Shown in pieces: positions 1-8,507 of a stretch of DNA of 64,000 bases. The first letter of the stretch is position 1, and each line of letters opens with the position of its first letter. Made by a program: the position numbers and the translations under genes. Where the stretch lies: positions 124,001-188,000 of the forward strand of contig NZ_NOIS01000001.1 in NCBI RefSeq assembly GCF_004137765.1, in the 5' to 3' direction. The notes beneath the pieces are model-generated. The model did no database searches and was not told the origin of the DNA. It saw nothing but the letters and a program-made list of their open reading frames with translations. The stretch comes from Rothia uropygialis. Lineage in GTDB: Bacteria > Actinomycetota > Actinomycetes > Actinomycetales > Micrococcaceae.

Positions 1-46
1 CGGCAATTCCAATGTGACGATCCAGCAGCCGGGGGACCGCACTTAG
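1..46 (+). CDS. C-terminal tail of an unidentified protein (partial)
   Basis: The window opens inside a reading frame (first full codon at base 2). It encodes a short hydrophilic tail, GNSNVTIQQPGDRT, and stops at TAG 44-46. Seventeen bases later comes a strong hairpin terminator, which supports a real gene end here. Fourteen residues are too few to name the family. Confidence 0.45.
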   Translation, partial: GNSNVTIQQPGDRT

Positions 47-62
47 TTCTTCTCCCGCTTCA

Positions 63-110
63 CGACGACGCCCCCGCCGCGACCTTTCGGTCGTTGCGGG
101 GGCGTCGTCG
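63..110 (+). terminator. Strong intrinsic-type terminator hairpin
   Basis: Two 15-base arms (63-77 and 96-110) are perfectly complementary and GC-rich. The loop holds a second small stem around TTTC. A short TTTCC follows. It lies just after the stop at 46. The structure is symmetric and could also stop leftward transcription from the remnant at 390-1258. Confidence 0.8.
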
Positions 111-389
111 TTTCCGGCTGTCTGCCGCAGGTTCAGCCTCAGTCGCCCGAAGCCAGGTTCGGCTGGCCGATGTTGTCCGCCGCATCCGGACGGGTCGTTG
201 CGGAAGCTTGAACTGAAGCTCTTTCGAGAGCAACGCTGTTCGGGAGTGGGCCGACCGCTGAGTGATGCGTCGATCGTCGCCACGTCATGCATACTCCCCT
301 AGGTGGAATCGGATGGGTTGATGATCGAGCGGCAGGTCTGACCGTCATGCCGTCAGAGTGCACGAATCCTGGAACGCCCCTAGGGGTCT

Positions 390-1258
390 CTATTTGTGCG
401 AGGAGGCTCCCTCTTTGGCTTTCGCCAACTCTCGCTCCTCATGCTCGCGGGTGGCGTCGCTGGCCTTCCGGACCTCGGTGGGCAATGTCCCGACGAACTG
501 CTCGTGCTCTTTGATGAACTGCTCGGAGTAGCCAAGATCCCTGAGCTCTTCGGAGGTTGGCAAGTAGGCCTCCCGTTGAGTATTGGGGCATAGTCCTGCG
601 TCTCGGCGTCGGGAATCCCGGCACTGACCTGGTCGATCGGAAACTTTGAGGAACCTCCCAACTTTGGATGAGCGGGTGGGGTGATTTCGTGGAACTTGCC
701 AGACCCTGGCGATGCTTTCGTCGCGGTGGGGTGAGCTCTCGCCTGAGCCGTTCTCGGATTTTGTCGCCGATTTCGTGCCCGTGTCGCTCCGTCAGTGAGT
801 GTGGCGGGACGGCTCCGGCCCCAGCTCCCGTGGGTGGGGCGGCCCCGCCCCCTCGCCGTCAGCTTCAACGCCGGTACGCACCTTGGGATGGAATGCGGCC
901 TGGCTGATGGTCGCGTAAACGACCAAGGGGCCACTGCCCACCCGAGAGCGGTGCCCACGACTGACCAGGGGACAGGCGTCTCCGAAGGGTCGAAGGCCGC
1001 ACTCGCTATGACGCATAGCGTACATATGTGCATGGCTGCTTCTCCGTTGAGCAGCTGTGTCCCTATTCGTAGAGGTCGTCGTGCCGCATGGGTGTTTTGC
1101 GTGGTGCGGCGGTCGTTGAGAAGTAGTCGCCACCCCACAGGGCCGTGCCGGCACAGGCCGGCAAGAGGGCAAAGGATTGGCATCCTTTGCGTGGTGATCA
1201 TGACGATCAATGCGGTGAGCATCATGAGGAGGGCAATAATCCGGACGGTGGTGCTCAT
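390..1258 (-). pseudogene. Degraded, frameshifted gene remnant (possible former permease)
   Basis: No intact gene covers 47-1381, but coding-like pieces lie on the minus strand in successive frames. At the 5' end (ATG 1258) there is a hydrophobic stretch, MSTTVRIIALLMMLTALIVM. Further on are patches such as TPVPWSVVGTALGWAVAPW, then ERHGHEIGDKIRERL in a second frame. Near 592 the frame shifts from IPDAETQDYAP to NTQREAYLPTSEELRDLGYS, which runs in a charged tail to the stop at 390-392. The last piece has clear coding-type third-base GC bias. The hydrophobic start faintly recalls CitMHS/GntP-type permeases, which is only a guess. It lies downstream of the polyol regulator and in the same orientation, so it may be a dead transporter of that island. 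Sequencing error at one shift is possible, but several shifts argue for decay. Confidence 0.4.
1004..1031. promoter_or_regulatory. Palindrome next to an ACATATGT motif
   Basis: A perfect 7+3+7 inverted repeat (CGCTATG-ACG-CATAGCG, 1004-1020) is followed at once by TACATATGTGC (1021-1031). That second element repeats the ACATATGT core found twice in front of the polyol operon at 2393-2413. It sits within the gene remnant. It may be a further binding site of the SorC-type regulator, or chance. Confidence 0.3.
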
Positions 1259-1381
1259 GTCTTCGCATCCCCGTGGTTGCGGGCGTCTTCCCTGGTGGTT
1301 CCAGGTAGGAAAAAGATGGGTCTACTTACTGCCCTAGGGGTTCGCAGCGTGGTGGCAAGGTGCCGGCCGACCTGTGGGCCC

Positions 1382-2329
1382 TCAGCTTCGCAGCGCCCGC
1401 AGGATGTGCGTTGCGGTGGCCTCGTCCGTGACCAGCCGGCGGAAGTACTTCATCGATGCCGCGGTCACGATGGACCAACACTTTTCCTCACCCACGGCCA
1501 CCGCGGTCGAGAAGGGGATGGCGGCTAGGTCCTTCGTGGGAATGCGGACGGTTCGCTCGGAGCCGGGAAAAGTGAGTTCTCGGCCTTCCCTGTTGAAGAA
1601 GTGCAGACAGACGTCGCCGATCGAATCGGGCAAGCTGTCCTTCGGGATCGCGGAAGACAGCGAGGTTCGGCCCGTCGTCGGGGAGCCGATGCCGACGAGA
1701 GCTCCCTTCGCAGAGCTCCAGAGCCGCCGGACCTCCGCGAAGGACTCATCCTTTTGTAAGGCTTGATAAATGCTTTTGGACGGGATCGCGCTCGCGAAGA
1801 GGGGTGAATGGGTGCTTCCCGTGCTCTGCGCGAGCATGCGAACGATCTCGTTGGTCTGGTGCCAGGCCTCCGGTTCGGAGACACCGCCAACGGAGGGGAC
1901 CAACTTGACCCCATCGAGCCGGGAAAGCCGCATTTGGGCTATGCCGTAGAGCGCCATTCCGGATGAGATGACGAGCGCGTCGCCCGGTGCGAGGTGCATG
2001 GCATCGAGCGCCCGTTGCACCGGCGGGAGCATTCCCTGGCCCATGGTTGAAGGTTGCATGCCCCGGGCGAGGTAAACCTCTTCGAGATGCAGGGCGGAGC
2101 GGAGCCTCTCGGCCAGGTCGGAGCGACCTTCGGCGTCCGGATGGACTATTCGGATCTGCACCATGCCAATCGTCCGGGCATGCGTCAGCATGCGACTGAC
2201 GGTCGGCCGCGAGACCTTGAAAGCCTCCGCGATGGCGGATTGGCCTTTTTCTTCCTCGTAGTACATGCGCGCAACCGCGTAGAGGCGATCGACGTCGTAC
2301 AAGTCCTTGAGGTTCTTCTTGTCGTCCAT
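1382..2329 (-). CDS. SorC/DeoR-type sugar-binding transcriptional regulator
   Basis: A 315-residue protein with the layout of the SorC family. An N-terminal helix-turn-helix lies at about residues 28-52 (QSAIAEAFKVSRPTVSRML). A C-terminal phosphosugar-binding domain related to GlcN6P deaminase follows. Members bind DNA as oligomers and are usually released or activated by a phosphorylated sugar or polyol intermediate. It is divergent from the dehydrogenase at 2473, and the 143-base gap carries two ACATATGT direct repeats, the likely operators. It is therefore the probable local regulator of the polyol genes. The effector cannot be read from sequence. The ATG at 2329 has only a weak ribosome binding site. 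Confidence 0.85.
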   Translation of the reverse strand: MDDKKNLKDLYDVDRLYAVARMYYEEEKGQSAIAEAFKVSRPTVSRMLTHARTIGMVQIRIVHPDAEGRSDLAERLRSALHLEEVYLARGMQPSTMGQGMLPPVQRALDAMHLAPGDALVISSGMALYGIAQMRLSRLDGVKLVPSVGGVSEPEAWHQTNEIVRMLAQSTGSTHSPLFASAIPSKSIYQALQKDESFAEVRRLWSSAKGALVGIGSPTTGRTSLSSAIPKDSLPDSIGDVCLHFFNREGRELTFPGSERTVRIPTKDLAAIPFSTAVAVGEEKCWSIVTAASMKYFRRLVTDEATATHILRALRS

Positions 2330-2392
2330 GAAGTACTCGCTCGTAGTGCTATAGGTTTCGCTACATCGTAACCCCGATCACTCATGATGTGA

Positions 2393-2431
2393 ACATATGT
2401 GCTTGACATATGTGCTCGGGTCTTCAAGAAT
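2393..2431 (+). promoter_or_regulatory. Polyol operon promoter with paired operators
   Basis: Two copies of ACATATGT (2393-2400 and 2406-2413) lie 13 bases apart, each followed by GC. The second overlaps a perfect -35 TTGACA (2403-2408). A plausible -10, AAGAAT, lies 17 bases downstream (2426-2431). A protein bound here would block or touch RNA polymerase. The most likely ligand is the adjacent SorC-type regulator (inference). Confidence 0.6.
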
Positions 2432-2472
2432 GTGTGGTGCGTGACATACGCGTGCGACACAAAGGAGTGACC

Positions 2473-3567
2473 ATGAGCACCACCGCTCTACCGACCGAGA
2501 TGCGAGCAGTCGTTTGCAACAAGCCCGAGGACTACACCCTGGAGACCCGACCGGTACCGCAACTCGGTACCGATGACTTGATCATCAAGGTCGAGGCAGT
2601 GGGAGTATGTGCTTCCGATCTGAAGTGCTACCACGGGGCCGTGAAGTTCTGGGGCGACGAGAACCGTCCGCAGTGGGCCCAGGAAGACATCATCCCCGGT
2701 CATGAGATCACCGGAACCGTGGTCTCCGGAACGGACCAGGCATTCAACTACCACGGAGTCCATGAAGGCGACCGGATCGTCGTCGAGCAGATCGTTCCGT
2801 GCGAGGAGTGCCGTTTCTGTCTCCGCGGCGAGTACTGGATGTGCGGACCGCATGACATGTTCGGTTTCCGCAACTTCAACGGTGGAATGGCCGAGTACAT
2901 GCTCGTCCCCAAACGCGCCCGGGTTCACAAGATTTCCAGAGACGTCAAGCCGCAGCACGCCGCATTCGCCGAACCCCTTGCCTGCTCGCTCCACGCCGTC
3001 GAGCGCGCGAACATCAAGTTCGAGGACGTCGTCGTTGTTGCCGGCGCCGGCCCCATCGGATTGGGCGCGATCATGGGCGTCCGCGAGAAGAATCCTCTCA
3101 AGATCATTTCCCTGGACATGGACGACGCCAAGCTCGCGCTCGCGAAGAAGTGCGGCGCGGACATGACCATCAACATCGCCGACGAAGACGCGGTTGCAAA
3201 GATCAAGGAGATGACCGACGGATACGGTGCGGATGTCTACATCGAGTGCACGGGTCATCCCTCGGCCGTCGGGCAGGGGCTCAACCTCCTCCGCAAGCTC
3301 GGAACTTACGTCGAGTACTCGGTCTTCGGTCAGGACGTGTCCGTGGACTGGTCCATCATTTCGGACGACAAAGAGCTCAGCGTTCTGGGTGCTCACCTCG
3401 GCCCGTACACGTGGCCCAAGGCCATCAGCCTCATCGAATCCGGCAAATTGCCACTCGATGAAGTCTGCACGCACCAGTTCCCTTTGGAGAAGTTCCAGGA
3501 GGCCCTGGACAGCGTCGCCGATTCGGCAGGCTCGTCCATCAAGGTCTCGATCCTTCCCCAGCCGTAA
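2473..3567 (+). CDS. eltD: Zinc-dependent polyol dehydrogenase, EltD-like (erythritol/L-threitol dehydrogenase)
   Basis: A 364-residue medium-chain alcohol dehydrogenase. Catalytic zinc ligands are visible at Cys46 (GVCASDLKCYH) and His77-Glu78 (PGHE). Structural zinc cysteines lie at 110, 113, 116 and 124. The NAD-binding glycine motif is at 191-198 (GAGPIGLG). From memory, the sequence closely resembles the Mycobacterium smegmatis erythritol/L-threitol dehydrogenase, including the KFWGDENRP segment. That enzyme oxidises erythritol or L-threitol to L-erythrulose. The start at ATG 2473 is chosen because AAAGGAG lies 6 bases upstream; an earlier in-frame start overlaps the promoter. It is the first gene of the plus-strand polyol operon. 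The exact substrate is inferred and other C4-C5 polyols are possible. Confidence 0.85.
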   Translation: MSTTALPTEMRAVVCNKPEDYTLETRPVPQLGTDDLIIKVEAVGVCASDLKCYHGAVKFWGDENRPQWAQEDIIPGHEITGTVVSGTDQAFNYHGVHEGDRIVVEQIVPCEECRFCLRGEYWMCGPHDMFGFRNFNGGMAEYMLVPKRARVHKISRDVKPQHAAFAEPLACSLHAVERANIKFEDVVVVAGAGPIGLGAIMGVREKNPLKIISLDMDDAKLALAKKCGADMTINIADEDAVAKIKEMTDGYGADVYIECTGHPSAVGQGLNLLRKLGTYVEYSVFGQDVSVDWSIISDDKELSVLGAHLGPYTWPKAISLIESGKLPLDEVCTHQFPLEKFQEALDSVADSAGSSIKVSILPQP

Positions 3568-3577
3568 TCAGCCATAG

Positions 3578-3603
3578 TGCGGGCCGGAGCATCCCGGCCC
3601 GCA
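3578..3603 (+). other. Intercistronic hairpin
   Basis: A perfect 10-base-pair GC-rich stem (3578-3587 with 3594-3603, loop of 6) follows the dehydrogenase stop by ten bases. No T-run follows. It is more likely an RNA-processing or partial attenuation element, giving different levels of dehydrogenase and kinase, than a full terminator. Confidence 0.5.
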
Positions 3604-3696
3604 TGAAGCGGCCCGACGCCAGGGCCACCCGCACACCTGACAACCGGGTCAGCGGCTCGCGCCTCACCCGGAGATCACCAGGAGGAGACCGCTCCC

Positions 3697-5388
3697 ATGA
3701 CCAAGCTCTACAACGATCCCGCCGAGTTCTCCGATGAGCAGCTCGAAGGATTCGTCGATTTGTATTCGGACCGGCTGGCTCAGGTCCCCGGCGGAGTGAT
3801 TTCTCTGCCTCCGAAAACTCCCCAGGTCGCGGTGATCGTCGGCGGTGGTTCCGGGCACTATCCGGCCTTCGCCGGCCTCGTGGGTCCCGGCTTCGCCTCC
3901 GGGGCAGTGGTCGGCAACATTTTCACCTCACCGTCTGCTGCCCACGTGTATTCGGTGGCCAAAGCGGCTGACCAGGGCAAGGGCGTCGTGTTGACGTTCG
4001 GCAATTACGCGGGCGACAACATGAACTTCGGTATTGCCGCAAAAATGCTGCGCGCCGAGGGGATCGACACCCGGGTTGTGGTGGTCAAGGACGACATCGC
4101 TTCCGACCCTGAGTTCGATAACCGTCGAGGAATCGCTGGCGATTTCACGGTATTCAAGGCGATGGGCGCGGCCGCTGCGGCGGGCAAAAGCCTGGACGAG
4201 GTCGAGCGGCTCGGAAATCTGACCAACCGACGGACGCGCACACTGGGTGTGGCATTCTCCGGGTGCACGATGCCGGGCGCCAAAACACCGCTGTTCGAGG
4301 TCAAGACGGGACAAATGGGCGTAGGTCTCGGGATTCACGGTGAACCCGGGATACGCGACGACGTCCGGCCCTCGGCGGCCGAGCTCGGTCGACTTCTGGT
4401 CCGCACCGTGCTCAAGGATGCACCCGAGAATCCCGGCGGCCGCATCGGCGTGATCGTCAACGGACTCGGGACCACCAAGTACGAGGAGCTCTTCCTTCTC
4501 TACCGCACGATCGCTCCGCTGCTGCGCGAAGCAGGATACGAGATCGTGGACCCCGAAGTCGGAGAGCTGGTCACGAGCCTCGACATGGGCGGAGTCTCCC
4601 TGACCGTCCTGTGGCTCGACGACGAGTTGGAGCCTCTCTGGACCGCTGACGCCTACGCAGCTGCGTACCGCAAGCAGTCGGCACCGTTGGAGACCATCGA
4701 GGAGACCTACGAGGGCAAGACTTCCGCGCTCGACGAGGAGTCTCTCATCGAAGCCAGCCCGGCAGCGCTTGAGATCTCCGAGCGCGTCCGCAAGGCGGTA
4801 GCCTCGGTTGCAGAACTGATGCACGACCAGGAGACGTACCTCGGCGAAATCGATTCCTACGCCGGCGACGGTGACCACGGGCGTGGCATGGTCAAAGGCA
4901 GCGACGCCGCGCTGGCCACCGTCAACGCAGCGCCCGAGAAGGCCGGCCCTGCGTCGCTCATCAAAGCCGCGGGGCGCTCTTGGGCCATGCAGGCCGGCGG
5001 AACATCGGGTGTCCTCTGGGGCGCCTCGCTCGAAGCGGCCGCGAATACGATCGACGACGCCGCCGAGAGCTTCACGGGCGAAGACCTGGTGAGGGCCGTC
5101 CGCACTTTCGCCGATTCCATGGTCACCCTGGGCGGCGCCAAAGTTGGGGACAAGACCCTGCTGGATGCCCTCCTACCTTTCGCGGATACGCTCGAGTCGC
5201 AGGAAGGCGACCTCCGCGAGGTCTGGGGCAAGGCGACAGAGGCGGCCAAGGACAGCGCCGAGAAGACCGCTGAACTCCGGCCCCAAAAAGGACGTGCCCG
5301 TCCGCTGGCCGAAAAATCGGTCGGCCATCCGGATCCCGGAGCGGTCTCGATGGCCATGATCCTCGAGCTTCTCGGCAAGAGCCTCTAG
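3697..5388 (+). CDS. Fused DhaK-DhaL ketose kinase (erythrulose or dihydroxyacetone kinase)
   Basis: A 563-residue single-chain ATP-dependent kinase of the dihydroxyacetone kinase family. The N-terminal DhaK domain (about 1-330) carries the substrate-anchoring His214 in GLGIHGEPG, which forms a covalent hemiaminal with the ketose. The C-terminal DhaL domain (about 360-560) has the magnesium/ATP motif GDGDHG with Asp391 and Asp393. In mycobacterial threitol/erythritol pathways such proteins act as erythrulose kinases (LerK, DerK). Behind an EltD-like dehydrogenase that role is more likely here than glycerol metabolism. AGGAGG lies just before ATG 3697. The partner isomerases of the known pathway (LerI, DerI) are not in this window. 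Confidence 0.85.
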   Translation: MTKLYNDPAEFSDEQLEGFVDLYSDRLAQVPGGVISLPPKTPQVAVIVGGGSGHYPAFAGLVGPGFASGAVVGNIFTSPSAAHVYSVAKAADQGKGVVLTFGNYAGDNMNFGIAAKMLRAEGIDTRVVVVKDDIASDPEFDNRRGIAGDFTVFKAMGAAAAAGKSLDEVERLGNLTNRRTRTLGVAFSGCTMPGAKTPLFEVKTGQMGVGLGIHGEPGIRDDVRPSAAELGRLLVRTVLKDAPENPGGRIGVIVNGLGTTKYEELFLLYRTIAPLLREAGYEIVDPEVGELVTSLDMGGVSLTVLWLDDELEPLWTADAYAAAYRKQSAPLETIEETYEGKTSALDEESLIEASPAALEISERVRKAVASVAELMHDQETYLGEIDSYAGDGDHGRGMVKGSDAALATVNAAPEKAGPASLIKAAGRSWAMQAGGTSGVLWGASLEAAANTIDDAAESFTGEDLVRAVRTFADSMVTLGGAKVGDKTLLDALLPFADTLESQEGDLREVWGKATEAAKDSAEKTAELRPQKGRARPLAEKSVGHPDPGAVSMAMILELLGKSL

Positions 5389-5453
5389 CCACAGTCCCCC
5401 AGTATCGAGGGCGAGCTGTCGGGAAGGCCGCTCGCCACGGAAAGGCCGCAATC

Positions 5454-6959
5454 ATGGTCAAACTCAAGAATTCCACCCTCCAGGAGATCGATCGGACCGC
5501 TCAGTCCCACCTCTCCGAAGGCAGTACCTTCCGTATTCCGGCCTATGACCGGAGCGAATTGAGCGTCGGCGTCGTGCACTTCGGCGTCGGAGGCTTCCAC
5601 CGCGCTCATCAGGCACGGTACCTGGACGAGCTGTTCACCCAGGGCGAGGCCAAGGATTTTGGCATCTGCGGCATGGGCGTTCTGCCCAATGACAAATTCA
5701 TGCGCGATACCTTGGCCGAGCAGGACTATCTCTACACTCTGGTCGCGCGATTCCCGGACGGCCACGAGGACACTCGGGTGATCGGATCGATCATCGACTA
5801 CGTATGGGCGCCGGACGACCCCGCCGGGGCGGTCGAATACTTGGCCCAGGAAAGTATCAAGATCGTTTCGCTGACCGTGACTGAGGGCGGATACAACTTC
5901 AATCAGGTCACGCACGCCTACGACCTCGAAAACCCGTTGGTCGCCGCAGACCTGGCCGACCCCGAGCATCCGCGTACGGTATTCGGCCTGGTCACGCAGG
6001 CTCTGAAGCTGCGCCGGGAGCGTGGCGTCACGCCGTTTACCGTCCGTAGCTGTGACAACATCCAGGCCAACGGCGATATGGCCAAGAACGTTTTCACGGC
6101 GCACGCGAGGGCTTTGGACCCCGAGCTTGCAGGGTGGATCGAGGAGCACGTGAGCTTCCCGAATTCCATGGTCGACCGCATCACACCGGCCACGACCGAC
6201 GAAGACCGGAAGTACGTTCAGGACGCCTTCGGATACGAGGACGGGTGGCCGGTGGTTACCGAGGACTTCATCCAGTGGGTCATGGAGGACGACTTCGTCA
6301 ACGGCCGACCGCCGTATGAGGACGTCGAAGTGCAGATGGTCGACGACGTCGAACCGTATGAGAAGCTCAAGCTTCGGATGCTGAATTCATCGCACCAGGG
6401 ACTGTGCTATTTCGCGCACCTGGCCGGTTACCACAAGGTCGATGAAGCCGTTTCGAATCCGCTGATTGCGGATTTCCTCATGGCCTACATGATGAGGGAA
6501 GCGAAACCCACACTCGATCCGTTGGAAGGTATCGACGTCGACGAGTACGCCCGTACCCTGATCAGTCGTTTCACGAATAAGTACGTCAAGGACACGGTTC
6601 CGCGCTTGTGCGCCGAATCTTCGGATCGTATTCCCAAATGGCTGATCCCGGTGGTCCAGGATAATCTGCGAGATGGCGGGGATGTACGTCTCTCGGCAGC
6701 CATCGTGGCCAGTTGGGCCCGTTACGCCGAAGGGATCGACGAGCAAGGACACCCCATCAAGATCGTGGACAACGCTGAGGACAAAGTCCGGGCTGCGGCG
6801 CAGGCTCAGAAGGACGACGAACTCGCATTCTTGCGGGACAAGGATTTCTTCGGTGATTTGGCGGAGCAATCGCGATTCACGGACGAATACGTCAAGGTTC
6901 TTCGTTCATTGCATGAGGTGGGCAGCCTGAAGACGTTGGAGAAGCTCCTGGCCGATTGA
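5454..6959 (+). CDS. Mannitol 2-dehydrogenase family polyol dehydrogenase
   Basis: A 501-residue member of the long-chain polyol dehydrogenases, the usual length for mannitol 2-dehydrogenase or D-arabinitol 4-dehydrogenase. The NAD-binding motif GVGGFHRAHQ is near residue 45. The catalytic set matches Pseudomonas mannitol 2-dehydrogenase with a constant offset of 11: Asn202, Lys306, Asn311 and His314 (KLKLRMLNSSH). It oxidises a polyol to a ketose without zinc. With a xylulokinase next, the likely flow is D-arabinitol to D-xylulose to xylulose 5-phosphate, or mannitol to fructose. Which polyol is used is inference. AAAGG precedes the ATG. Confidence 0.88.
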   Translation: MVKLKNSTLQEIDRTAQSHLSEGSTFRIPAYDRSELSVGVVHFGVGGFHRAHQARYLDELFTQGEAKDFGICGMGVLPNDKFMRDTLAEQDYLYTLVARFPDGHEDTRVIGSIIDYVWAPDDPAGAVEYLAQESIKIVSLTVTEGGYNFNQVTHAYDLENPLVAADLADPEHPRTVFGLVTQALKLRRERGVTPFTVRSCDNIQANGDMAKNVFTAHARALDPELAGWIEEHVSFPNSMVDRITPATTDEDRKYVQDAFGYEDGWPVVTEDFIQWVMEDDFVNGRPPYEDVEVQMVDDVEPYEKLKLRMLNSSHQGLCYFAHLAGYHKVDEAVSNPLIADFLMAYMMREAKPTLDPLEGIDVDEYARTLISRFTNKYVKDTVPRLCAESSDRIPKWLIPVVQDNLRDGGDVRLSAAIVASWARYAEGIDEQGHPIKIVDNAEDKVRAAAQAQKDDELAFLRDKDFFGDLAEQSRFTDEYVKVLRSLHEVGSLKTLEKLLAD

Positions 6960-6965
6960 TATACC

Positions 6966-7023
6966 GTGGCATTGCGGGTCCCCGGCGGGTATCTATGTAC
7001 CTGCCGGGGACTTTCAATGCCAC
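6966..7023 (+). other. Long intercistronic stem-loop before xylulokinase
   Basis: The 90-base gap folds almost entirely into one stem. Outer arms are GTGGCATTG (6966-6974) and CAATGCCAC (7015-7023). An inner, nearly perfect GC-rich stem closes on a small loop around TCTATG. There is no T-run. It begins just after the dehydrogenase stop and ends before the xylulokinase ribosome binding site. It probably stabilises or cuts the mRNA, or attenuates transcription. Confidence 0.55.
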
Positions 7024-7048
7024 ACCTTGTTGTGAAGGAGCGTTCTGC

Positions 7049-8437
7049 ATGAGTACTTACGTCTTGGGCGTGGATTCCTCCACCCAGTCCTGCAAGGCCG
7101 TTCTGGCCGATGCCGCGACCGGTGAGGTCGTCGACGAACGGCGCGCGAGCCACCCGGAGGGCACCGAAGTTGACCCCACCGCCTGGGGCAGTGCTCTCGA
7201 GGAGGTCACCGAGGAGCTTCTGCCTCGTGCATCGGCCGTCGCGATCGGCGGCCAGCAGCACGGCATGGTTCTGCTCGACGACGCCGGAGAGGTCATCCGC
7301 CCCGCACTCTTGTGGAATGACACCCGTTCGGCTCCGCAGGCCGAAGAGTTGGTTGCGTGGCTCGGAGGGCCGAACGAGGCCGCGCGTCGCACCGGCAGCG
7401 TGCCCGTGGCCTCCTATACCGCGACCAAGGTCCTATGGGTCCGCGAGAATGAACCGGAAAATGCCGAACGCATCGATCGGATTGCTCTGCCCCACGACTA
7501 CTTGACCTGGATTCTCAACGAATCCGATGAGCTCTGGACCGACCACGGCGAGGCTTCCGGGACCTCGTACTACGATCCTTCCTCTCGCGAATGGCTGCCT
7601 GATGTCGCCGCGTGGGTCGCCGGGCATGACGTCAGCCTGCCGCGCCTGGCCGAGCCGCAGCAATCCGTGGGCAAGACGTCCTCGGGAGCGCTGATCGGCC
7701 CGGGTACGGGGGACAACGCCGCCGCGGCGCTGGGGCTCGGCATGAAACCGGGCGATGTCAGCATCTCGATCGGTACTTCCGGGGTCGTGGCCGTGGTCAG
7801 CGATGCGCCGTCGCATGATGCCTCGGGGTCGATCTCGGGATTCGCGGACGCGTCCGGTCGTTACCTGCCGCTGGCCACCACACTGAACGGCGCACAGGTC
7901 TTCGACAGGGCCGCGGACCTGCTGGGTGTCGGCCACGAAGAGCTCTCGGCCCTGGCCCTGGCCGCGGAGCCGGGCGCTGCGGGAGCTGTCTTCGTCCCGT
8001 ACTTCGCGGGGGAGAGGACTCCGAACCTGCCGGAAGCTCGTGCACAATTCCTCGAACTCGGCTCGGACTTCACTCGTCAGAACATGGCCCGCGCAATGAT
8101 GGAGGGCTTGGCCTGCTCGATGGCCGAGTGCCTCAAGAAAGTGCAGAAACAGACGGGAACCGAACCCCAACGCGTACTGCTGATCGGCGGCGGGGCCAAG
8201 TCCGAGGCTTTCCAGAAGATCCTCGCCGGCGTGATCGGGCGCCCCATTCTGTTGCCCGAGTCCCGCGAATTCGTGGCGCTGGGGGCTGCCCGCCAGGCTG
8301 CTTGGGTTCTTTCCGGCGAGACCGAGCCCCCGGTGTGGGAGGCCGCGAATACCGAGGAAGTGACCGCGGATCCTACGCCCGAGGTGTACGAGCGGTACAT
8401 CGAGTTCCGCAATCGCCTCTACCCTGACGCGAAGTAG
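7049..8437 (+). CDS. xylB: Xylulokinase (FGGY family)
   Basis: A 462-residue FGGY kinase that phosphorylates D-xylulose to xylulose 5-phosphate for the pentose phosphate pathway. The ATPase-fold phosphate motif is at the N-terminus (LGVDSSTQSCKAVL). The substrate loop GGQQHGMVLLD follows near residue 70, and the predicted catalytic base is Asp222 in GTGDNAAAALG. A second glycine-rich ATP motif, LLIGGGAKS, lies toward the C-terminus. ATG 7049 is chosen because GAAGGAG lies 8 bases upstream, and the longer frame would run through the hairpin. It is the last gene of the plus-strand polyol operon and ends in a hairpin shared with the opposite operon. Confidence 0.88.
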   Translation: MSTYVLGVDSSTQSCKAVLADAATGEVVDERRASHPEGTEVDPTAWGSALEEVTEELLPRASAVAIGGQQHGMVLLDDAGEVIRPALLWNDTRSAPQAEELVAWLGGPNEAARRTGSVPVASYTATKVLWVRENEPENAERIDRIALPHDYLTWILNESDELWTDHGEASGTSYYDPSSREWLPDVAAWVAGHDVSLPRLAEPQQSVGKTSSGALIGPGTGDNAAAALGLGMKPGDVSISIGTSGVVAVVSDAPSHDASGSISGFADASGRYLPLATTLNGAQVFDRAADLLGVGHEELSALALAAEPGAAGAVFVPYFAGERTPNLPEARAQFLELGSDFTRQNMARAMMEGLACSMAECLKKVQKQTGTEPQRVLLIGGGAKSEAFQKILAGVIGRPILLPESREFVALGAARQAAWVLSGETEPPVWEAANTEEVTADPTPEVYERYIEFRNRLYPDAK

Positions 8438-8454
8438 GCCGTCAGGGTAGAGGC
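8415..8454. terminator. Bidirectional terminator overlapping the xylB stop
   Basis: Perfect 15-base arms (8415-8429 and 8440-8454) enclose a 10-base loop that contains the xylB stop codon TAG (8435-8437). It lies between convergent operons. The last codons of xylB are thus part of the stem. Confidence 0.7.
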
Positions 8455-8507
8455 CCGAATAAGGCCAGCCTCCGAGGGATCTCCGCGGTGGAAGGTCCCC
8501 CAGCAGG

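Noticed and set aside
58-120. Attachment site or origin-like repeat at the left edge
   Set aside because: The symmetric GC stem is explained as a terminator; no repeat partner or integrase was seen.
795-1337. Plus-strand frame of 180 codons in the left region
   Set aside because: No motif and no ribosome binding site. The minus strand shows better coding-like patches.
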